Assembly: GCF_002849715.1 (NCBI RefSeq)
Contig: NZ_CP018863.1
Span: 620,001 to 684,000, forward strand
Length of the DNA stretch: 64,000 bases
Direction of reading: 5' to 3'
Source: Arthrobacter crystallopoietes
GTDB lineage: Bacteria > Actinomycetota > Actinomycetes > Actinomycetales > Micrococcaceae
Positions 9,825 through 19,171 of this stretch are shown piece by piece. Under the pieces are notes generated by a model that saw only the letters and a program-made list of their open reading frames with translations, did no database searches and had not been told where the DNA came from. Both the position numbers and the translations under genes were made by a program. Every line of letters begins with the position of its first letter. The first letter of the stretch is position 1.

Positions 9825-11006
9825 GTGGGCGGCACGACTCTTGTCCTGATCGAGCTCGGCCTGGTGTTTCTTGGGCTGGGCATCCTGGGTCGTCTTGCCG
9901 CCCGGATCGGCATGTCGCCGGTTCCGTTGTATCTGCTGGGTGGACTGGCTTTCGGCAACGGCGGATTGATCGAATTCGCCAGCATCAGCGAATTCAGCCA
10001 CATCGCCAGCGAAATCGGCGTGGTCCTGCTCCTGCTCATGCTGGGGCTCGAATATACCGCCCGTGAACTCGCGACAGGCCTGCGGCAATCCTGGCAGGCC
10101 GGCGTGGTGGACCTGTTGCTGAATTTCCTCCCCGGTGCGGTGCTGGCGCTCATCCTCGGCTGGGGCGGGATCGGTGCACTGGTACTGGGCGGCGTGACCT
10201 ATATATCCTCCTCAGGCATCGCCGCCAAAGTCCTCACGGACCTGGGCCGCTTGGGAAACCGGGAAACACCGGTGGTCCTCTCCATCCTGGTCCTGGAAGA
10301 TCTCGCCATGGCCGCCTATCTGCCGGTGCTCACGACAGTCCTCGCCGGGGCGTCGTTCCTGGGCGGCCTGCAGGCCGTTGGAGCAGCGTTGCTGGCCGTG
10401 AGCGCAGTCCTGTTCCTGGCCATCCGGTACGGCCAGCGGATCACTGCCTGGATCCACAGTCCGGAACAAGAAACGTTCCTGCTCAAACTGATCGGTGTCG
10501 CGCTGCTGGTAGCCGGCCTGGCCTCCGCCATGCAGGTTTCCGCGGCCGTCGGAGCCTTCCTCCTGGGCATCGCGATATCGGGCGCAACGGCTGAAAGCGC
10601 CGTCCGGGTCCTGGCGCCGCTGCGCGATATCTTTGCGGCCATGTTCTTCGTGGTGTTCGGGCTCAACACCGATCCGGCCTCCATCCCACCGGTACTGGTT
10701 TGGACCATCGTGCTGGGGGTGCTGACGGCGGGCACCAAAATAGCTACCGGCTGGTGGGCAGCACGCCAGGCGGGAATCGGCCGCTGGGGACGGCTTCGGG
10801 CGGGCTCTGCGCTGATTGCACGAGGGGAATTTTCCATCGTCATTGCCGGCCTCGCGGTGGCCTCGGGTGCCATAGTCGCCGAACTGGCTGCGGTGGTGAC
10901 GGCCTATGTGATGCTCATGGCGGTGACCGGGCCGATAGCCACCCGCTTTGCCGAGCCTGCCGTCCGCCGGATATCCCGACAACCCGAAGCGGAGCCGGCA
11001 AGCTGA
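9825..11006 (+). CDS. CPA2-family K+/H+ antiporter, KhtU-like
   Basis: Polytopic membrane protein of 393 aa with about 12 helices, of the monovalent cation:proton antiporter-2 (KefB/KhtU) family. Evidence includes GMSPVPLYLLGGLAFGNGG in the first helices, the helix segment LLLLMLGLEYTARELATGL, and the discontinuous-helix region LGGVTYISSSGIAAKVLTDL. There is no C-terminal RCK_N domain; regulation is supplied by the separate KhtT-like protein just upstream. Start is GTG at 9825, 6 bases after the upstream stop. The expected role is K+ efflux for turgor and pH control. It converges with the DinB-like gene at 11008. Confidence 0.88.
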   Translation: MGGTTLVLIELGLVFLGLGILGRLAARIGMSPVPLYLLGGLAFGNGGLIEFASISEFSHIASEIGVVLLLLMLGLEYTARELATGLRQSWQAGVVDLLLNFLPGAVLALILGWGGIGALVLGGVTYISSSGIAAKVLTDLGRLGNRETPVVLSILVLEDLAMAAYLPVLTTVLAGASFLGGLQAVGAALLAVSAVLFLAIRYGQRITAWIHSPEQETFLLKLIGVALLVAGLASAMQVSAAVGAFLLGIAISGATAESAVRVLAPLRDIFAAMFFVVFGLNTDPASIPPVLVWTIVLGVLTAGTKIATGWWAARQAGIGRWGRLRAGSALIARGEFSIVIAGLAVASGAIVAELAAVVTAYVMLMAVTGPIATRFAEPAVRRISRQPEAEPAS

Positions 11007-11007
11007 C

Positions 11008-11640
11008 TCAGTGGACGGAGGAATCCCAGCGCCACGCGCGGCCCCGGGTTTCAGCAGTCCGTCCGCTGGCCCGCAGCAGGTCCTGCCACGGCTCGCTGGT
11101 CCTGGCAGCGCCAGGAAACAGCCGGTCGAGTACCGTGCCGATGATTCCGCCGTCGGCCTCATAACCTATGCCGTGGGCAGCCAGGATGTCGTAAGCGTGC
11201 AGGGCCGCTTCCGTGATCCCCATGGCGGCGAAGCCCGAAGCGTCCGAGATTCCGGCCGGGTGATAGCCGCGTTTTCCCGGCGGGGCTACAGCAACCACGG
11301 CACACAGCAGTCCCGCGGTAGCGTCGAGGCAACTGATGATGCCGGCTGTCCCGGTGGCCGGGTCCGGCCAGAAGAGGATCTCCGGTGAGCCCTGCCGCCA
11401 GGGAGGCGGGTCCTGCAGCACCACATAATCGTCCTGCGGCGGGTTTCGCCCCGCCAGTTGCATGGCATAGAACCCGAAATCGTCCATTAGATGCGCCGCG
11501 GTGTCGCGGCAGTTCCACTCGAGTCCGTAGGCAGGTTGCTCCCAAGCAGGGTCGGGCAATGCGGCCAGGTGGTCCAAGGCATCATCGGCGACAGCGCGCA
11601 GATCATCCGCGGTAGGCATCATGTCTCGATCGTGCACCAC
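11008..11640 (-). CDS. Mycothiol-dependent maleylpyruvate isomerase-type DinB protein
   Basis: Protein of 210 aa resembling the actinobacterial TIGR03083/MDMPI N-terminal family, a DinB-like four-helix bundle. The N-terminal LDHLAALPDPAWEQPAYGLEWNC-like region contains the expected WNC..TAAHL helix (residues about 42-52), whose His is a metal ligand in this fold, and EAALHAYDILAAHG supplies further His positions. Members include mycothiol S-conjugate enzymes and many uncharacterised proteins, so no substrate can be named. Its presence fits a mycothiol-using organism. An ATG six codons in (residue 7 or 8) could be the true start. Confidence 0.65.
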   Translation of the reverse strand: MVHDRDMMPTADDLRAVADDALDHLAALPDPAWEQPAYGLEWNCRDTAAHLMDDFGFYAMQLAGRNPPQDDYVVLQDPPPWRQGSPEILFWPDPATGTAGIISCLDATAGLLCAVVAVAPPGKRGYHPAGISDASGFAAMGITEAALHAYDILAAHGIGYEADGGIIGTVLDRLFPGAARTSEPWQDLLRASGRTAETRGRAWRWDSSVH

Positions 11641-11777
11641 TTATACCCAATTTGTCGCCCCTTTGTAGCGCAACCCCCACTTTGGGGCTTATGGTCAAAT
11701 CGAAAGGTTGCTTAGGACCGTCTCTTCCCCCGAGGATTCAGTCTGAGCGTCTACAAGGATGTGGAGGCGCAGTACCG

Positions 11778-13093
11778 ATGCCACAGCACGAGAGGTTTGA
11801 CTCCCGGAACCGTAAGAAACCGCGCGCCCTGACCGGAGTAACACTGGCCCTGGGCGCGATGCTTTTAAGCGGCTGCAGCGAAGCGGAAAACGTGCCGACG
11901 CTGACCTGGTACATCAACCCCGACGACGGCGGCCAGGCTGCCATCGCCGAAAGATGCACCGCCGATTCCGGCGGCGCCTACCGAATAGAAACCTCCCTGC
12001 TCCCCAACGACGCGGCTTCGCAACGCGAACAGCTGGCGCGGCGGCTCGCAGCCGGAGATTCCTCCCTTGACATCATGAGCCTGGACCCGCCTTTCATCCC
12101 TGAACTCGCGGAGCCGGGCTTCCTGGCTCCAGTGCCGGAGGACGTGGCCCAACGGACCACGGAAAATGTGGTCGAGGGCGCCCTGGCCGGCGCCCAGTGG
12201 AAGGACGAGCTGGTCACCGTTCCCTTCTGGGCCAACACTCAGCTGCTGTGGTACCGCAAGTCGGTGGCGGAAGCAGCCGGACTGGACATGAGCCAGCCGG
12301 TGACCTGGCAGCAGATCATGGATGCCGCGGCAAGCCAGGACAAGTTTCTGGGCGTCCAGGGCCAGCGCGGGGAATCGATGACCGTCTGGGTCAATGCGCT
12401 GATCGAGTCCGGCGGCGGACAGATCATCCAAAACCCGGAAGCCCCTGCCGCGGAAGTCGAGCTCGGTCTGGCCTCCGAGGCCGGAACGAAGGCCGCGGAA
12501 ATCGTTTCGACCATCGGCGACGAAGGGCTCGGCGGTCCCGGCTTGGCCACTCAGGATGAGAACTTCTCGATGATCCTGTTCCAAGGCGATAACGGCTCGT
12601 TCATGGTGAACTGGCCCTTCGTCTGGCCTGCCACCAACAGCGCCGTCGAGGCAGGCTCGCTGGATGAAGAACTGATCGAGGACATCGGCTGGACGACCTA
12701 TCCCCGGGTCGATGAAAACGAACCGGCTGCGCCTCCGCTGGGGGGCATAAATCTCGGCGTCGGTGCGGCGAGCCAGCATCCGGACTTGGCCTACCAGGCT
12801 ATCGAATGCATCGTCTCCCCGGAGAACCAGGCCGAATACTTCATCACCAACGGCAACCCGCCATCGAACACGGCAGCCTACGAAGATCCCCGGATCGAAG
12901 AGGCCTTCCCTATGGCTGACACCATCCGGGAATCCCTTGAACTTTCCGCGCCGCGGCCGCAGACTCCCTATTACAACGAGGTCTCCATCGGCCTGCAGCA
13001 GAACTGGGCACCGCCCGGATCCGTCGTTCCGGCAACCACGCCGGAGCAGACTGCCGAATTCATCCTTGCAGTACTCAGAGGGGAGAGCCTGCT

Positions 13094-13097
<4 letters not shown>
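11778..13097 (+). CDS. lpqY: Trehalose-type ABC transporter substrate-binding lipoprotein, LpqY-like
   Basis: Exported solute-binding protein of 439 aa (family 1 extracellular SBP). The N-terminus has a basic region, a hydrophobic core and the lipobox LLSGC, so the mature protein is lipid-anchored at Cys. ATG 11778 fits this signal peptide and follows GGAGG; an upstream in-frame ATG at 11652 would add 42 polar residues. The operon order SBP-permease-permease-ATPase and the close resemblance of the next gene to mycobacterial SugA identify a LpqY-SugABC system, which in Mycobacterium recycles trehalose. The stop overlaps the sugA start (GTGA). Trehalose specificity is inferred from context, not from binding-site residues. 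Confidence 0.85.
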
Positions 13098-14055
<958 letters not shown>

Positions 14056-14056
<1 letters not shown>

Positions 14057-14898
14057 TGAAGAATTCATCGACCAAGGAAAAGGTGACGTGGGCGGTCATT
14101 TCCGTGCTCGTGCTGCTGTACGCGCTGTTCCCGGTGGCTTCCATCCTCGCGACCTCCTTCAAGCAGCCCAGCGACCTGACCACTGGCAAGTTCCTGCCCA
14201 CCGAATGGAGCACGGTCAACTACGAACAGATCCTGGTCGGCGAAGCCCAGGGTCTCTTCCTCAGTTCGCTGCGCAATTCGATCGGCATCGCCCTGATCGC
14301 CACCTTCATCGCCGTCGTACTGGCCACCTTGTGTGCCTATGCGATTGCCCGCCTGGACTTTCCCGGCAAGAAGATGATCCTCACCACCGCGCTGGCGGTC
14401 TCCATCTTCCCGGTCATCTCGATCGTGACCCCGCTGTTCAACCTCTGGCGGACCATCGGCCTCTATGACACCTGGCCCGGCCTGATCATCCCCTACCTGT
14501 CGCTGACGCTGCCGATCTCCATCTGGACACTGGCGGCATTCTTCCGGCAGATTCCGTGGGAGCTGGAGCAGGCTGCCCAAGTCGACGGCGCCACCACCTG
14601 GCAGGCGTTCCGCAAGGCGATCGTCCCGCTGGCCGCCCCGGGTGTCTTTACGACGGCGATCATTGCCTTTTTCATCGCCTGGAACGATTTCGTTTACGGC
14701 ATTTCCCTGACCTCGACGGAGGCCGCTCGGCCGGTACCGGCGGCGCTGGCCTTCTTCACCGGCGCCTCCCAGTTCGAGGAACCCACCGGAGCCATCTCGG
14801 CGGCGGCCATCATTGTGACCATTCCGATTGTCCTGCTGGTGCTGCTCTTCCAGCGCCAGATTGTCTCAGGCCTGACCCAGGGCGCCGTCAAGGGCTGA
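14056..14898 (+). CDS. sugB: ABC transporter permease, SugB-like
   Basis: Second permease of the importer, 280 aa, MalG-type with six helices. The EAA loop EQAAQVDGATTWQAF is present near residue 175, together with the C-terminal helices around IISAAAIIVTIPIVLLVLLF-like sequence. It overlaps the sugA stop by one base, indicating translational coupling, and is followed 27 bases later by sugC. Membrane position and partners follow from the operon. Nothing unusual is seen. Confidence 0.9.
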
Positions 14899-14925
14899 CC
14901 CGCCGCGCATAGAAAAGGATTCGAC

Positions 14926-16194
14926 ATGGCCTCGATTACTTTGAACAACCTCGTCAAGCAGTACGGGGACGGCTTCCCCGCCGTGAACGACGTCAGCATC
15001 GATATAGCGGACGGTGAATTCATCATCCTCGTTGGCCCTTCCGGCTGCGGCAAGTCCACGCTGCTCAGGATGATCGTGGGTCTGGAGGACATTACCTCCG
15101 GGGACCTGCTGATCGATGGCAAGCGCGTGAACGAGAAGGCGCCGCGCGACCGCAATCTGGCCATGGTGTTCCAGAACTATGCCCTGTACCCGCATCTGAC
15201 GGTGTTCGAAAATATCGCCTTTCCGCTCCGGCTTGCCAAGGGACGGCACAGCGAGGCCGAGGTCCAGCGGCTGGTGACCGAGGCAGCCAAGACACTGGAG
15301 TTGACGGACCATCTGCAGCGCAAGCCGGGGAACCTTTCCGGCGGCCAGCGGCAGCGGGTGGCCATGGGCCGGGCCATCGTGCGGCAGGCCGACGCCTTCC
15401 TGTTCGATGAGCCGCTCTCCAACCTGGATGCGAAACTCCGCGGCCAGATGCGTTCCGAAATCTCCCAGATGCAGCGCCGGCTCGGGGTTACCTCCGTCTA
15501 CGTCACCCACGACCAGACCGAGGCCATGACCCTGGGCGACCGGGTTGCCGTGCTGAAGAAGGGTGAACTGCAGCAGATTGCCTCGCCGCGCGAGCTGTAC
15601 GAGCAGCCGGTCAACCTGTTTGTCGCCGGCTTCATCGGCTCGCCGTCGATGAACTTCCTGCCCGCAACACTGGAAGGCAACAAGCTCAAGACTCCCGTCG
15701 GGGACATCGAAGTCTCGGAGGAGAAAGTCCGGGTAGCAGAGGGCAAGCGCGTGGTTCTGGTGGGCATCCGGCCGGAATACTTCGAAGACGCCAGCATGGT
15801 GGACGAGAGCAAGCGCCAGCAAGGCTCCACCTTCACCGCGGAACTGACGCACACGGAGTGGCTGGGCAACGAACAGTACGGTTACATCAAATTCGATCCT
15901 GATCCCGAGGTCCGCGACCTTCTGGACAACCTCGCCCGGGAGATGGACGCCGATGAGCTCAGGCCGCAGATCGTGGTCACCCTCGACGCTGCCAGCCGGA
16001 TCCGGGGTGGCCGACCGGCCGAATTGTGGCTGGATACCCGCAAGATCCACCTGTTCGATCCGGGAACCGGCGAAAACCTGACCCGGGACGCCGCGGCGGG
16101 AGCCGCGCTGACCGAAGAAGCGAACGCTGCGCGGGCCGAGGAGATCGCGGACGCCCGGGAGCGGGAGGAGGCGACTAAGCTGCGGGCGTCCTGA
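14926..16194 (+). CDS. sugC: Sugar ABC transporter ATPase, SugC/MsmK-like
   Basis: Cytoplasmic ATPase of 422 aa. Walker A GPSGCGKST, Q-loop FQNYALYPH, signature LSGGQRQR, Walker B FLFDEPLSNLD and switch VTHDQTEA are intact. The C-terminal half is a MalK-type regulatory domain with TOBE/OB folds (IGSPSMNFLPATLEG onward), ending in a charged tail of about 30 residues rich in Glu, Ala and Arg that is not part of the standard domain. AAAGGA precedes the ATG. ATPases of this type often serve several sugar importers, which matters because the second sugar system at 58-61 kb has no ATPase gene. Confidence 0.93.
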   Translation: MASITLNNLVKQYGDGFPAVNDVSIDIADGEFIILVGPSGCGKSTLLRMIVGLEDITSGDLLIDGKRVNEKAPRDRNLAMVFQNYALYPHLTVFENIAFPLRLAKGRHSEAEVQRLVTEAAKTLELTDHLQRKPGNLSGGQRQRVAMGRAIVRQADAFLFDEPLSNLDAKLRGQMRSEISQMQRRLGVTSVYVTHDQTEAMTLGDRVAVLKKGELQQIASPRELYEQPVNLFVAGFIGSPSMNFLPATLEGNKLKTPVGDIEVSEEKVRVAEGKRVVLVGIRPEYFEDASMVDESKRQQGSTFTAELTHTEWLGNEQYGYIKFDPDPEVRDLLDNLAREMDADELRPQIVVTLDAASRIRGGRPAELWLDTRKIHLFDPGTGENLTRDAAAGAALTEEANAARAEEIADAREREEATKLRAS

Positions 16195-16303
16195 ACCGCT
16201 GCGCCGCCCGCATGTCGCAGTTCCGCAGTTGGCCAAGGCTGGGGTAAGCTGAATCTCGTTGTTTTCAACCGGGATCATCGTCCAGTTCGTGGACTTTCCC
16301 CGT

Positions 16304-16374
16304 GCGGGCGTAGCTCAATGGTAGAGCGCTAGCTTCCCAAGCTTGATACGCGGGTTCGATTCCCGTCGCCCGCT
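16304..16374 (+). tRNA. tRNA-Gly(CCC)
   Basis: The cloverleaf folds from sequence: acceptor GCGGGCG/CGCCCGC (7 bp), D arm GCTC...GAGC, anticodon loop TTCCCAA giving anticodon CCC (codon GGG), and a T arm with the loop TTCGATT. The anticodon stem has one T-T mismatch at its second pair. The discriminator base is T, as in bacterial tRNA-Gly. A complete CCA is not encoded (the gene is followed by CCG). A short hairpin follows. Confidence 0.96.
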
Positions 16375-16387
16375 CCGATTTTCCTCA

Positions 16388-16408
16388 CCATGCCCCTTTG
16401 GGGCATGG
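16388..16408 (+). terminator. Hairpin downstream of tRNA-Gly
   Basis: Perfect 9-bp inverted repeat (16388-16396 with 16400-16408) with a TTT loop, 13 bases after the tRNA. No T-run follows, so its strength as an intrinsic terminator is uncertain. Confidence 0.6.
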
Positions 16409-16452
16409 CATCGCGGCCGGGACCACGGTTATAGCCCCGGCGACCTGACTGC

Positions 16453-17556
16453 TCAGTACTCCTTGTCCGGACCGAAGCCGGCCCGGTCCACCCTGCGGTG
16501 GAAGCGCATTCCGGCCATCCCGCCCAGCAAAGCCCCGCCCAGCGTCAGCACCAGCACGATGCCCAAGGCGATCAGCCCCGGCACCGTCAGGTCCTGGATC
16601 GCAGCAGACACGGCGGAATTGCCGGTAAACGAATTGATCACGTCCATGCCTCCCGTTGCCAGGCCCACGACGCTGGCCACAACGGCCATCACAATTCCCC
16701 AGAGCCATACCGCCAGGCCCTGACGGACGCCATCAAAGCGCGCCATCCGCCCGGCAACGTAACCGCCGGCGAAGTAGGACAACAGCAGAATGACACCCAG
16801 GACAATGGCGGCAGGGATGGCCGCGGCACCACCGCCGGAAGCAATCGCCTCCGGATTCTGGACATCGTTGAGGGCAGAGATTCCAAAGGCAACGGCAATG
16901 CCTGTGGCGATGGACAGCAGCAGGACGATCATGCCGGTGGCACTGAGCCATCCGAAGAACGCGGAGCCCAGCTTCACTCCCCCGAATGCGTCGCGCTGTC
17001 GCACGAACACGGCCTCGCGGTCCAGCGGGGTCACGGGCCGGTAGGCGTTGGTATCCCGCGCCGGGTATTCATCACCGGACTGCTCGTCGACGCCGGCCTG
17101 GTCACCGGTATAAGCCCTTTCGGCGCTGATGCGCCGGCGAGTCGGAGCGGCTGCCGCGCCGGAGGTGTTCAGGACAGCCGTGTCGTTGCTACTGGGTGTG
17201 CCGGAGGTACCGGAGGTACCGAGGACAGCCGTGTCGTTGCTACTGGGTGTGCCGGAGGTACCGGAGGTACCGAGGACAGTCGTGTCGTTGCTACTGGGTG
17301 TGCCGGAGGTGCCGGAGCTGGCCGCCGGCGCTGCTGGCCGGTCAATCGGCCTGGTTTCCGTGCTCTCGGTCCCGGCGGCCCCGGCAGCCGTCCGGTTACT
17401 TTCACCGGCGGTCTTCAACACGGTGGTGTTTGCGGCCGTGTCCGCCTCGTTCACGGGCGGCCGGCCGGATTCCGCTACTTGCTCCTGCCACAGGGGGTTT
17501 TCGCTCCCCCGGGGAGTACCGTCGTCGTTCTTGTCCCGGGCCTTGTCTTCGCTCAT
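16453..17556 (-). CDS. Membrane protein with low-complexity repeat-bearing cytoplasmic domain
   Basis: Protein of 367 aa, not assigned to a named function. Residues 1-165 are hydrophilic and rich in Gly, Thr, Ser and Asn, containing three copies of a 17-residue unit (TAVLGTSGTSGTPSSND). Residues about 205-345 hold four hydrophobic helices with Gly-rich cores (FAGGYVAGRMARFDGVRQG), resembling YrzE/TIGR04086-like membrane proteins. The C-terminus is short and basic (RFHRRVDRAGFGPDKEY). It is transcribed divergently from panD. Repeat number may vary between strains because the DNA units are nearly identical. Confidence 0.75.
   Translation of the reverse strand: MSEDKARDKNDDGTPRGSENPLWQEQVAESGRPPVNEADTAANTTVLKTAGESNRTAAGAAGTESTETRPIDRPAAPAASSGTSGTPSSNDTTVLGTSGTSGTPSSNDTAVLGTSGTSGTPSSNDTAVLNTSGAAAAPTRRRISAERAYTGDQAGVDEQSGDEYPARDTNAYRPVTPLDREAVFVRQRDAFGGVKLGSAFFGWLSATGMIVLLLSIATGIAVAFGISALNDVQNPEAIASGGGAAAIPAAIVLGVILLLSYFAGGYVAGRMARFDGVRQGLAVWLWGIVMAVVASVVGLATGGMDVINSFTGNSAVSAAIQDLTVPGLIALGIVLVLTLGGALLGGMAGMRFHRRVDRAGFGPDKEY
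17171..17317 (-). repeat. Three tandem 51-bp coding repeats
   Basis: Units begin at 17171, 17222 and 17273. The first two are nearly identical over all 51 bases; the third diverges after about 40. Each encodes 17 residues and preserves the reading frame of the membrane-protein gene. The unit itself contains the shorter duplication GGAGGTACC. Confidence 0.9.
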
Positions 17557-17732
17557 CTTGCGGGCCTCCTGCTTCGATGGCCACCATCGCCGCTTGGCTA
17601 CGGCAGGCTTGTGCTCCTGTTGCGTCTACCCTAGTCCGGGCCCCGGACGCAGACCAGCAAGTGCGGCCGGTGTGCCGTACCGGCCGCAACGCAACGTAGG
17701 TTTTCGCCCCGCTACCGCTAAACTTAAAAGCG

Positions 17733-18146
17733 ATGAACCGCAAAATGTTTAAGTCCAAGGTCCACCGCGCCACGGTCACGCATGCCGATCTGCACTACGT
17801 CGGCTCCGTCACCGTTGACCTCGACCTGCTCGATGCCGCGGACATTCTCCCGGGCGAGCTGGTTTCCATTGTGGACGTCACCAACGGCGCCCGGCTGGAG
17901 ACCTATACCATTGCCGGCGAACGCGGCTCCGGGGTCATGGGCATCAACGGTCCCGCCGCCCACCTGGTGCATGAGGGCGATACCGTCATCCTTATCACCT
18001 ATGCGGACATGACCACCGATGAAGCCAAGGCCTACGTGCCCACCGTGGTCCATGTCGATGCCTCCAACAAGATCCTCGAGCTGGGCACGGATCCGGCCGA
18101 GGCTCTCACCGAAGGCCTGATGCGCCCGCCGTTCGCCATTAAGTAA
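17733..18146 (+). CDS. panD: Aspartate 1-decarboxylase precursor
   Basis: Pyruvoyl enzyme of 137 aa that converts L-aspartate to beta-alanine for pantothenate and coenzyme A synthesis. The proenzyme self-cleaves between Gly24 and Ser25 in HYVGSVTVD to create the pyruvoyl group; Lys9 and the [12 protein letters not shown] segment are conserved. The C-terminal region is intact. ATG 17733 gives the [13 protein letters not shown] start usual in Arthrobacter-like PanD; ATG 17745 is possible. TAAACT, a fair -10 element, lies close upstream and there is no Shine-Dalgarno, so the transcript may have a very short leader. The other pantothenate genes are not in the window. Confidence 0.97.
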   Translation: MNRKMFKSKVHRATVTHADLHYVGSVTVDLDLLDAADILPGELVSIVDVTNGARLETYTIAGERGSGVMGINGPAAHLVHEGDTVILITYADMTTDEAKAYVPTVVHVDASNKILELGTDPAEALTEGLMRPPFAIK

Positions 18147-18164
18147 GGGCGCGGAACCGCCGCC

Positions 18165-19091
18165 GTGCTGGGGGTCATCGCCGGCTTTTCCGTTGTCTGG
18201 GTGGTGATCCTGACCGGCTTCGCGGTCGGGCGTGCCAACGTGCTCGGCCCCGAAGGCAGCCGCGCGCTGAGCCGGCTGGCCTTCTTTGTGGCCAGCCCAT
18301 GCCTGCTGCTGGAGACCCTGAGCCGCTCCGATCTGGCAGTCATTTTTTCCGACACCCTGATCGTCGCAGCAGTCAGCGCCGTCGTCACGGCCATCGTATT
18401 CCTGCTGATCGCCAGGCTATGGCTGAAACGGGACCTCTCCGATGCGCTGATCGGCTCCATGTCTTCCTCGCTGGTCAATTCGGCCAATCTTGGCCTGCCC
18501 GTTGCCGCCTATGTCCTCGGTGATGCCACCCTGGTGGCGCCGGTCCTGATCTTCCAGCTGGCTTTCTTCTCGCCGGTTTACCTGATGCTGCTGGATTCGA
18601 ATACCAGCCGGCACCGGACCACTGTTTTCAGCTTCCTGTTCCAGATTGTCCGCAACCCGATGATCATCGGCACAGGAATCGGCCTGCTGCTCGCCGTCAC
18701 CGGTTGGCAGCCGCCCGAACTGGTCATGGAACCCATCCGGCTGATCGGCGGAGCGGCGGTGCCGGCGATGCTGATCGCCTTCGGCATTTCGCTCAACGGA
18801 TCCAAACCTCTGCAGGCCGGCGGCGGGCGCAGGGTCGATGTGCTGCTCGGATCGGCTTTCAAGCTGGTGCTGCAACCGGCCGTCGCGTATCTGGTGGCGC
18901 GTTTCGCCTTAGGGATGGAGGGGCACCTGCTGTTTTCCGCCGTCGTGCTTGCCGCTTTGCCCACCGCCCAGAACGTCTTTGTTACGGCGCAACGCTATGA
19001 GCGCGGCATCATCATTGCCAAGGACACCGTCCTGCTGACCACGATCGTCGCGGTGCCGGCCATGATGGGACTGGCGGCGCTTCTGGCCTGA
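18165..19091 (+). CDS. AEC-family (auxin efflux carrier-like) transporter
   Basis: Integral membrane protein of 308 aa with about ten helices in two repeats, each repeat carrying a broken helix: SSSLVNSANLGLPVAAYVLG in the first and ALPTAQNVFVTAQRYERG in the second. These are the hallmark segments of the AEC family, which moves organic acids or amino acids. Substrate is unknown; placement 18 bases after panD hints at aspartate, beta-alanine or dicarboxylate transport, but that is inference. Start is GTG at 18165. Confidence 0.88.
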   Translation: MLGVIAGFSVVWVVILTGFAVGRANVLGPEGSRALSRLAFFVASPCLLLETLSRSDLAVIFSDTLIVAAVSAVVTAIVFLLIARLWLKRDLSDALIGSMSSSLVNSANLGLPVAAYVLGDATLVAPVLIFQLAFFSPVYLMLLDSNTSRHRTTVFSFLFQIVRNPMIIGTGIGLLLAVTGWQPPELVMEPIRLIGGAAVPAMLIAFGISLNGSKPLQAGGGRRVDVLLGSAFKLVLQPAVAYLVARFALGMEGHLLFSAVVLAALPTAQNVFVTAQRYERGIIIAKDTVLLTTIVAVPAMMGLAALLA

Positions 19092-19171
19092 CCGGCTGCG
19101 GTGCCGTGCGTTGCAAGGAGCTGCTAGGGGATGCCGTTTTTGGAGGGCGCCGACTGTGTAGGCTGACGTTC

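Noticed and set aside
17171..17317. Tandem repeats as a CRISPR array
   Set aside because: Units are contiguous, in frame and without unique spacers.
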